In this document: piece after piece, positions 21,812 to 28,435 of the stretch
Layout of the letters: each line of letters opens with the position of its first letter
Position numbering within the stretch: the stretch's first letter is position 1
NCBI GenBank assembly: GCA_902494245.1
Contig: CABUSR010000016.1
Location: 1 to 44,779, forward strand
DNA: 44,779 nt
Source of the DNA: an uncultured Collinsella sp.
Lineage (GTDB): Bacteria; Actinomycetota; Coriobacteriia; Coriobacteriales; Coriobacteriaceae
Reading direction: 5' to 3'
Notes under the pieces: model-generated
Database searches by the model: none
What the model was told of the DNA's origin: nothing
What the model saw: only the letters and a program-made list of their open reading frames with translations
Translations under genes and position numbers: made by a program

Positions 21812-23089
21812 ATGAACCTGACCTCCCAACAACAAGCCCTGCTCGACGGCGCCAAGGGCCCCGCCATGGCCAAAGTGGTCAAGACCCTCGTTATGTACGG
21901 CGAATGCTTTGGCGCCGAGCGTATGGTTCCCGTGACCGGCGCAAACGGTCATCTTGTCACAAGTTTTGGCCTCTCCATGCTCGGTCCAGTCTATGACCTT
22001 ATGGATGAGCTGCTGAAAGACGGCGCCCTGTCCGGTCAGCCATTCTCGGTCGACCCGAGGCCCCTCGACCCCGCCGTCCCGGCCAACCCGCTGCAAAAGC
22101 TGCTGTTCAAGATTATGTATTCCAAACAAGACGATTATGAGGCACAGCTGCGCAGCATGGGTCTATTGGACAACGATGCTTTCACCTGCACCTGTTACCA
22201 GCCCGAGGTTGGCAATCGACCTCGGCGTGGCGACATCCTAAGCTGGGCAGAAAGCAGCGCCGTGGTCTTTGCCAACTCCGTGCTGGGCGCTCGCTGCAAT
22301 CGCAACTCCGGCATCATCGAGATGTTCGGCTCAATTGCCGGCTTTGTCCCGGAATTCGGCCTGCTCACCGATGAGGGCCGCAAGGCGACCTGGATCATCG
22401 AAGTCGACTGTAAGCGCAAGCCCGAAGCGCAAGTGCTTGGCAGCGCCATTGGCATGAAGGTGATGGAAGACGTCCCTTACATTAAAGGCCTCGACCGCTG
22501 GCTTGGCCGCGAACTCACACCCGGCACGCAGGACTACCTTAAGGACATGGGCGCCGCCAGCGCATCGAACGGCGCTGTCGGGCTCTACCACGTGGACGGC
22601 ATCACGCCCGAGGCCGTCGAACAAGGCGAACACCTCATAGCACTAGACGCCCAAATCTATCGCATTGACGACGCCGAGCTGGAACGCATCCGCTCGAGCT
22701 ACCCCGTTATGTGGAAGAACCCGGGCGCACGCCCCAAGCTTGCCTTCATCGGCTGCCCCCACCTCTCGTCTGCACAACTCGCCCATTGGGCAGACGCCAT
22801 CTGCGATGGGCTGAGCGCCTCCGGCAAGTGCCGCGTGCAAGTACCCACCGTACTGACCGCCGCCCCATCCGTGGCAGACGCCTTCCGCAAGACTGCGGCA
22901 TACAGACGCCTCTCGACTACCGGTGCCGTCGTCTCGAGCATCTGCCCGCTTATGTACACCAACAACCCGCTGTGCGGCAGCATGCCCATCATCACCAACT
23001 CCAACAAGTTGCGTACGTACTCGGCATCGCGCTACTACACCGACGACGAAGTGCTCGCCTACGTCACCACCGGAAAACCAATCAAATAG
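21812..23089 (+). CDS. aconitase X large (catalytic) subunit
   Basis: 425 residues from the ATG at 21812 (GAAAGGA eleven bases upstream); the in-frame ATG at 21800 overlaps that site. The sequence matches the aconitase X catalytic family: YGECFGAERMVPVTGANGH near the start, FANSVLGARCNRNSG in the middle and SSICPLMYTNNPLCGSMPIITNSNKLR at the end. Known members dehydrate cis-3-hydroxy-L-proline (bacteria) or mevalonate 5-phosphate (archaea). Here the core reads GARCNRNSG where I recall GARTNREGG as common, so the substrate may differ. The small subunit follows after 14 bases. The family is secure; the substrate is not. Confidence 0.87.
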   Translation: MNLTSQQQALLDGAKGPAMAKVVKTLVMYGECFGAERMVPVTGANGHLVTSFGLSMLGPVYDLMDELLKDGALSGQPFSVDPRPLDPAVPANPLQKLLFKIMYSKQDDYEAQLRSMGLLDNDAFTCTCYQPEVGNRPRRGDILSWAESSAVVFANSVLGARCNRNSGIIEMFGSIAGFVPEFGLLTDEGRKATWIIEVDCKRKPEAQVLGSAIGMKVMEDVPYIKGLDRWLGRELTPGTQDYLKDMGAASASNGAVGLYHVDGITPEAVEQGEHLIALDAQIYRIDDAELERIRSSYPVMWKNPGARPKLAFIGCPHLSSAQLAHWADAICDGLSASGKCRVQVPTVLTAAPSVADAFRKTAAYRRLSTTGAVVSSICPLMYTNNPLCGSMPIITNSNKLRTYSASRYYTDDEVLAYVTTGKPIK

Positions 23090-23103
23090 GAAGGCGACTC
23101 CTC

Positions 23104-23547
23104 ATGGAAAAAATCTTTCACGGCCGCGTCGTTGTCCCCGGAACTGCCCACGCCAAGGCACTTGTCTCTCACGGAGGGCTCAACACGCTCGCATCGTTTC
23201 AGAAGGCACTGATGTTTGGCGACAAAAAGGCCACGTGTTCCGACCAAAACAATCCCGACTTGTACGGCAAACCTTTGGCGGGATGTGCCTTGTGTCTTCC
23301 GCAGACTATCGGCTCCACCACAGGCGGCATGGTGCTCTTCTGCGCCACCAAAATGGGGCGCCAACCCGCATGCCTGCTGTTTTCCAAACCCATTGACAGC
23401 CTTGCCGCCGCTGGCGCGATCCTCTCGGGTGTATGGACCGACACCCCCATGCCCACCATTGACAACCTGGGCGATGAGTTTCTCGATGCTGTGTCGACGG
23501 GAGACGCCATCACCGTGACCGAAGACGGCACGGTCATCGTCGGCTAA
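23104..23547 (+). CDS. aconitase X small (swivel-domain) subunit
   Basis: 147 residues, matching the DUF126 swivel domain that completes aconitase X when the enzyme has two chains. FHGRVVVPGTAHAKALVSHGGLNTLASF and CLPQTIGSTTGGMVLFCATKMGRQPACLLFSKP carry the conserved SxGG and GSTTG-type loops. AGGAAGG precedes the ATG. Together with the large subunit it should form an Fe-S dehydratase. A 110-base gap separates it from the M20 peptidase gene. Confidence 0.87.
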   Translation: MEKIFHGRVVVPGTAHAKALVSHGGLNTLASFQKALMFGDKKATCSDQNNPDLYGKPLAGCALCLPQTIGSTTGGMVLFCATKMGRQPACLLFSKPIDSLAAAGAILSGVWTDTPMPTIDNLGDEFLDAVSTGDAITVTEDGTVIVG

Positions 23548-23657
23548 GGCTATCCGACCCGCCGCCCGCAGATGAACAACGTGTTTCGCCATTTCCCACG
23601 CGCGGTGCGGGCGATAATCTTGACGTATTCGATATACAACACGAAAGGAGTCCCACC

Positions 23658-25079
23658 ATGGGAGCATCGGTATCGGTCGCACAGGGCGCGCCTCTTGATG
23701 CAGGCACCTACAAGGCAGACGAGGTAGCCGTCGAGCGCTTTTGCGAATTGCTGCGCATCCCCACCGTTTCGCGTGAGAACATCGCCGAGCGCGACGATGA
23801 GCCCTTCAGCCAGTGGATTCCCACGCTTCAGCGACTTTATCCGCATTTCTTTAAAGTCGCCGAGCTCACACGCGTCGACGACTTTGGCATGCTCCTGCGT
23901 TGGCCTGGCGCCGATTCCGCCTTGGACCCCATCGTCATGATGGCGCATCAGGACGTCGTGCCCGTCGAGGGCCAAGACTGGAAGCACGATCCCTTTGGAG
24001 CCGAGATCTTCGACGGCGAGATCTGGGCCCGCGGATCACTCGACACCAAGTGCATCGTCTCGGCTTTCTTCGAGGCCGCCGAGCATTTGATTGCCCAGGG
24101 CTTCGTTCCCCCGCGCGATGTCTGGTTCTTCTCGAGCGATGGCGAGGAAATCGCCGCACCTACTGCAACCCATGCAGTGCAGTGGCTTCGCGAGCATAAC
24201 ATCCATCCCTACATGGTGCTCGATGAGGGTGGCGCCGTGGCAACCGACGCCCCGCTCGGCGTCACCGAACCCGTTGCCATGGTAGGCGTGTCCGAGAAGG
24301 GCCACGTCGACCTTACCGTCACGGCGCGCGCCGACGGCGGCCATGCCTCTACGCCTGCGGCAAACGATGCCTGCCGTCTTCTCTGCCGTGTATGCGAGAC
24401 TATCTCGGCCAACCCCGGCAAGCCGCAGCTCACGCCCGCCGTCGAGGCCACACTGACCGAGTTGGGTGCCCGTAGCAGCGCGACGTATCAGGCAATCTTT
24501 GGCAACCTGTGGCTCACGCGCCCCGCGGTTACCAAGATCATGGCCGCCAGCCCCGAGACCTCGGCCATGCTGCGCACAACCTATGCGCTCACGCAGCTCG
24601 AAGGCTCCAATGCGCACAATGTGCTGCCACCAGTTGCTCGCGCCAACTTCAACGTGCGCATCGCTCCGTTCGAGACCATCGCCGATGCCGTTGAGCGCGC
24701 CCGCAAGCTCGCCGCCCAGCAGTGCCGCGCCTCGGGCGTAAGCCCCGACCATATCACCGTCGAAATCAACGAGGCGATTCCCTACACCGAGCCCGCGCCC
24801 ATCTCGCCTTACGAAGACGATGCCGCCTTCAACTACATCCATCGCTGCGTGTCGGGTGTCTATCCCGAGGCCGGCTTTGCTCCCTACGTGCAGAACTCCT
24901 GTACCGACTCGCGCGAGTTCAACGAGATCTGCGATCGCGTCTACCGCTTCTGCGGCTTTATCTACTCGGGCGAGGCGCGCAAGCTCATCCATGCCGCCAA
25001 CGAACGCATCGGCGTCGACGTCTACAAGCGCGGCATCGAATTCTATGTGGCGTTTCTCGCCAACCTTGAACAACTGTAG
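23658..25079 (+). CDS. M20 family metallopeptidase (CPS1/PM20D1-like)
   Basis: 473 residues with a good AAAGGAG site. Zinc-binding pattern: MMAHQDVVPV (first His, Asp), GRGSLDTK-like ARGSLDTK, and SSDGEEI holding the catalytic Glu pair; a dimerisation lid domain sits about 210-330. Members remove amino acids from peptides or N-acyl amino acids. The N-terminus has no signal peptide, so it acts in the cytoplasm. The gene follows the aconitase X pair and precedes an MFS carrier, suggesting it trims an imported amide or peptide before the dehydratase acts, which is inference. Confidence 0.87.
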   Translation: MGASVSVAQGAPLDAGTYKADEVAVERFCELLRIPTVSRENIAERDDEPFSQWIPTLQRLYPHFFKVAELTRVDDFGMLLRWPGADSALDPIVMMAHQDVVPVEGQDWKHDPFGAEIFDGEIWARGSLDTKCIVSAFFEAAEHLIAQGFVPPRDVWFFSSDGEEIAAPTATHAVQWLREHNIHPYMVLDEGGAVATDAPLGVTEPVAMVGVSEKGHVDLTVTARADGGHASTPAANDACRLLCRVCETISANPGKPQLTPAVEATLTELGARSSATYQAIFGNLWLTRPAVTKIMAASPETSAMLRTTYALTQLEGSNAHNVLPPVARANFNVRIAPFETIADAVERARKLAAQQCRASGVSPDHITVEINEAIPYTEPAPISPYEDDAAFNYIHRCVSGVYPEAGFAPYVQNSCTDSREFNEICDRVYRFCGFIYSGEARKLIHAANERIGVDVYKRGIEFYVAFLANLEQL

Positions 25080-25130
25080 AACGGGGGCCGATAGCACCCC
25101 TCCCCGCTTTTACCGACCAGGAGAACCAGC

Positions 25131-26450
25131 ATGACCCAACCAAATCTTAAGCGGGCGGCCCGGCTCGACACCAAGGCCGTCGCCCTCGCCTCCCTACCCT
25201 TTATGGGCATGATCAGCTTTTGGCAGGTCTACGACGGCATCGTTCCCAAGATGCTCACAGGGACCTTTGGCCTATCCAACTCGCTCACCGGCGCGATCAT
25301 GGCCATCGATAATGTCTTTGGCCTGTTCCTGCTTCCGCTCTTTGGCATCCTCTCGGACCACTGCGCAAGCAAACTCGGGCGTCGAACGCCCTTTATCTTG
25401 GGCGGCTCCGCGGTGGCAATGCTCTCCGTCCCGCTCATCGCGATCGCCAACAACATGGGCAGCCTACCTCTGCTCATTGGCGCGATTATCCTCACGCTTT
25501 TGGCAATATGCGCCTACCGCACCATGACGGTCGCCATCGTGGCAGATATTACGCCTCGCCCACTTCGAACCAAGGCGGACTCAATCGAAAAGATCGTCGG
25601 CTATGCGGGAACGGGTCTTATGCTCGTCGCCATCTCGGTCATGGTTCCCAAGGCCGACAAACCTGATTATCTTCCGCTCTTTATCTTGCAGGCCGCCTTT
25701 ATCCTCGTGTCAGCCGTTGTCTACGGCATCTTTGTCCGTGAGCCCGCCCTCGTCGAAAAGATGCGCGAGAAATCGCTGTCAATGGGCATCGACGAGGATC
25801 AGATTGACAAAGACGACTCCCCCGAGGCCGGCGGTAAGGAACGCGTTGCAGACACCGACGTGCGTCGCTCCATCATCATGCTGCTCGCCGCAACGTTTTT
25901 CTACTACATGAGCTATAACGCCATGACCACCAATATCAGCCGTTATGCCGATTTGTTCTATGGCATGGAGGGCGGTTCCTATGCCATCATCAATATCGTG
26001 ACGATTGCAGGCGCGCTGCTAAGCTACGTACCCCTGGCAAACCTTTCGCTCAAAATCGGCCGCAAAAAGGTCGCCCTGGGCACCGCCGTCATCATGGTTT
26101 TGTGCCCCACGCTTCTTTGGCTGGCACCCGGCTTCTCGCCCGTGTTGTACGGGGTCTTTTTGTTGATGGGCGTCGCGCTGGGCGGCGTGGACCTGTGCGT
26201 GTACACGATGATTCTGGAGTGTTGCAGCTCCCAAAGCGTGGGCCGCTACTCCGGTTACTACTACACCGTGAGCATGGCGGCTCAGGTGGCGACGCCGATT
26301 CTCTCCGGCATCGTTATGGACGTGGCGCCGTCGATGCTCTTCGCCTACATCACGGCAATGGGCATGTTTATGGCCGCGAGCATTGCCGCCGCCAAGCACG
26401 GCGATGCCATCTTGATCGACGAGGTCGCTCGCCGCGAGGCAGCAAAGTAG
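25131..26450 (+). CDS. MFS transporter (sugar- or acid-type carrier)
   Basis: 439 residues with about 12 hydrophobic helices, the full MFS length. SDHCASKLGRRTPFILGG is the loop 2-3 signature and LKIGRKKVALG the loop 8-9 repeat. The central cytoplasmic loop is charged (residues about 205-245, DEDQIDKDDSPEAGGKE). The first helices resemble the GPH/SUT-like branch (MGMISFWQVYDGIVPKML). It is 51 bases downstream of the M20 gene and ends the cluster before a strong terminator. The likely cargo is the substrate of the neighbouring enzymes. Confidence 0.85.
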   Translation: MTQPNLKRAARLDTKAVALASLPFMGMISFWQVYDGIVPKMLTGTFGLSNSLTGAIMAIDNVFGLFLLPLFGILSDHCASKLGRRTPFILGGSAVAMLSVPLIAIANNMGSLPLLIGAIILTLLAICAYRTMTVAIVADITPRPLRTKADSIEKIVGYAGTGLMLVAISVMVPKADKPDYLPLFILQAAFILVSAVVYGIFVREPALVEKMREKSLSMGIDEDQIDKDDSPEAGGKERVADTDVRRSIIMLLAATFFYYMSYNAMTTNISRYADLFYGMEGGSYAIINIVTIAGALLSYVPLANLSLKIGRKKVALGTAVIMVLCPTLLWLAPGFSPVLYGVFLLMGVALGGVDLCVYTMILECCSSQSVGRYSGYYYTVSMAAQVATPILSGIVMDVAPSMLFAYITAMGMFMAASIAAAKHGDAILIDEVARREAAK

Positions 26451-26473
26451 GAGACCGAATTAACTACCGTGCG

Positions 26474-26515
26474 AAAGGGGTCGGATGGGCAAAACGCCCA
26501 TCCGACCCCTTTTTC
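26474..26515 (+). terminator. strong rho-independent terminator
   Basis: Arms 26474-26490 and 26496-26513 pair perfectly over at least 17 bases with a 5-base loop, ending in TTTTT. It ends the reductase/aconitase X/M20/MFS unit. Confidence 0.92.
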
Positions 26516-26543
26516 GTTTCATCCTCAAGAAGCTTGTCGAAGC

Positions 26544-26867
26544 CTACCCCACCGTGACGGATTCCCCAGTAAAGGTGCTGATGAGCAGCAGGATAAAGAA
26601 CGCCAAGTAACTGATGCTCAGCGGGTATGCAATAATCAGGAAGACGACCCAGCCGACATTGGTGTTACCGTCGGCACGGCGTTGCTCGCGATTGCGGCAG
26701 AGCCAAATCGTCACGCCAATGGCCACAATCAACAGCACAAGTGCCGCTGCCGCCAGTCCAGCAAGCGCAAACATCACGCCAATGCTCACAGCAATAACCG
26801 GGAGCAGCAGCAAGCCGCACCCGCACCCACCAGGACTATACACGGCAGACCATCGGCGTCGTTCCAT
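26544..26867 (-). CDS. small membrane protein, unknown function
   Basis: 107 residues from the ATG at 26867, with GGAG five bases upstream; a GTG at 26873 overlaps the preceding stop. After a basic start (MERRRWSAVYS) comes a Cys/Gly stretch GGCGCGLLLLP, two adjoining hydrophobic helices (about 18-60), a charged loop RNREQRRADGNTN and a third helix (about 70-95). No family is recognised. It follows the M20D hydrolase directly and is probably translated from the same message. Confidence 0.65.
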   Translation of the reverse strand: MERRRWSAVYSPGGCGCGLLLLPVIAVSIGVMFALAGLAAAALVLLIVAIGVTIWLCRNREQRRADGNTNVGWVVFLIIAYPLSISYLAFFILLLISTFTGESVTVG

Positions 26868-26869
26868 CG

Positions 26870-28057
26870 TCACTCCAAGCCAAGCAATCGTTTGTAGACA
26901 TCGAGTCCTTTGAGCAGGACTTCCTCGTCAAAGAGCATGGTATCGGTGTGAAGGGCACTCATCGCATAGGCTGGGCAGCCATCAGCGTCAATCGGGTTTT
27001 CTTGCCCCTCTGGCACGCCCGTGCCCAGCAAGAAGAACACACCCGGCAGATGGCGCTGATAGAAAGCGAAGTCCTCGGCAATCAGCAAAGGCTCATCCAC
27101 GAGCTGCAGCTCGGACAAGGCAGGCGCAATGCAGGAAAACAGCTCGGGGTCGTTATCGACTGGCGGATAGCCCTCGGCAAAATCGAGATCGTACGTGCAG
27201 CCCGTTGCGGCGCAGGCATCGTCCAACACGCGGCGCACGCCCTCGCGCGCACGGTCGAACATACCGTCCGTAAACACGCGCAGACTGCCAGCCACATGGG
27301 CCTCCCCTGCCACCGCATTGCAGACGGTGCCGGCCTGAAGCAGGCCGAACTTACCAATACAGGGCTCGTCGGCACCCAACTCGTCCATGAGCTCGCGCTC
27401 GGCAACCAAGAACCTGGCAGCCGCCAGTGCCGCATCGTGCGACTCCTCGACTGGAACGCCGTAGGTCTTGGCGATATGGATGCTCGCGCCATGGATATGA
27501 ATGTGCGTCTCGCTTGAGCGCGCCAACAGCGGACCGGAACAGCTTGCCAACGTGCCGGCGGGCAAATCGGGCCATACGTGGAAGCCAAAAATGCGGTCGA
27601 CGCCATAGCGCTCGAATACGCCGCTCTCACACACCGTCTTGGCGCCACCGGTCGTTTCCTCGGCCGGCTGGAACACAAAGAGCACGTTGCGCTTGATGAC
27701 GCCCGGTTGCTCGCGAATCGTGCGGTCGACATGCGTCGCGGCGGCAAGCGCCATGGCCATGTGTCCATCGTGTCCGCACGCATGCATCTTGCCGGGATGG
27801 GTCGAGGCGAAGGCCGCACCCGTCGCCTCCGCGATGGGCAGCGCGTCCATATCGGCGCGAATCGCCGTGGCATGCGCGGCGCCCGTGCCAGCGTCGAAGA
27901 AAGCGCAAACACAGCTGGGGCAGGGATGGACCACTTCACAGGCAAGCGAGGCGAGCACGCCCTCTATATAGGCTATGGTTTGAGGAAGCTCGAAATCGAG
28001 CTCCGGAATGCGATGCAGGTCGCGACGATAGCGACGAAGTTCTTGGAGCTCGGTCAT
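26870..28057 (-). CDS. M20D amidohydrolase, candidate N-acetyldiaminopimelate deacetylase
   Basis: 395 residues from the ATG at 28057 (GAAAGGA nine bases upstream). Typical M20D layout: LRRYRRDLHRIPELDFELPQT, RADMDALPI, HACGHDGHMAMAL (metal ligands) and QPAEETTGGAKT (catalytic Glu pair), with the lid domain about 175-290. The family covers hippurate and N-acyl amino acid hydrolases and DapL of Bacillus. Because dapH, dapB and a lysA-dapA fusion lie divergently next door, and DapH makes N-acetylated intermediates, the deacetylase of that route is a good candidate. General N-acyl amino acid hydrolysis is the alternative. Confidence 0.82.
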   Translation of the reverse strand: MTELQELRRYRRDLHRIPELDFELPQTIAYIEGVLASLACEVVHPCPSCVCAFFDAGTGAAHATAIRADMDALPIAEATGAAFASTHPGKMHACGHDGHMAMALAAATHVDRTIREQPGVIKRNVLFVFQPAEETTGGAKTVCESGVFERYGVDRIFGFHVWPDLPAGTLASCSGPLLARSSETHIHIHGASIHIAKTYGVPVEESHDAALAAARFLVAERELMDELGADEPCIGKFGLLQAGTVCNAVAGEAHVAGSLRVFTDGMFDRAREGVRRVLDDACAATGCTYDLDFAEGYPPVDNDPELFSCIAPALSELQLVDEPLLIAEDFAFYQRHLPGVFFLLGTGVPEGQENPIDADGCPAYAMSALHTDTMLFDEEVLLKGLDVYKRLLGLE

Positions 28058-28168
28058 AATGGATCCTTTCATGGGGCATATCCATTCCCACAATATTGTG
28101 ATGCAGAATTGTGACGCCCTTGTTTCTAGCATATCCCTGCATTTTTTAAACGTTATATACGAATACTC

Positions 28169-28197
28169 TTGTTTGGTAAAGTGCAACGTGGTAGGGT
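28169..28197 (+). promoter_or_regulatory. candidate promoter of the lysine operon
   Basis: TTGTTT (28169-28174) and TAGGGT (28192-28197) are separated by 17 bases. The predicted start near 28204 falls a few bases before the riboswitch aptamer, which supports the call. Confidence 0.5.
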
Positions 28198-28204
28198 CGT
28201 TACT

Positions 28205-28430
28205 ACTTGATAGAGGCGCGGGCACGAAGAGCCGCGGGCGAGCCGGCAGGCTTTGACCCCGCGGGGAGGCGAAACCCGCCGAACTGGGTTTTCGGGCACG
28301 AACAACCTGGTGGGCCTGCGGGAAACACCCGCAGGACTGTCTGCAGCAATGCGGGAGCGCTATCCGGACATGGGGTCCACGCTATGCGGATTCGATGCGC
28401 CGATGGCGCCGTCTGGATAGCGAGGTTTAC
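28205..28430 (+). ncRNA. lysine riboswitch (L box) with expression platform
   Basis: GATAGAGG at 28210 and GGACTGTC ending at 28341 provide the P1 stem (GATAG with CTGTC) exactly as in known L boxes. Conserved internal pieces GCCGAACTGGG and the GAAGAG-type loop-E region lie between. The aptamer is about 132 bases, shorter than the usual 165-190. Downstream, CGCTATCCGGAC (28358-28369) pairs with GTCTGGATAGCG (28411-28422) immediately before the GAGG site and ATG at 28436. No T-run follows, so control of translation is more likely than termination. The downstream lysine-pathway genes support the identification. Confidence 0.85.
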
Positions 28431-28435
28431 GGGAC

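Noticed and set aside
21812..23547. Reading the two aconitase X genes as LeuC/LeuD isopropylmalate dehydratase
   Set aside because: Lengths and motifs fit the aconitase X large subunit and DUF126 swivel domain, and no leucine genes are nearby.
28058..28225. N-terminal extension of the M20D hydrolase
   Set aside because: It would run into the lysine operon promoter, and the ATG at 28057 has an excellent ribosome site exactly at the start of family homology.
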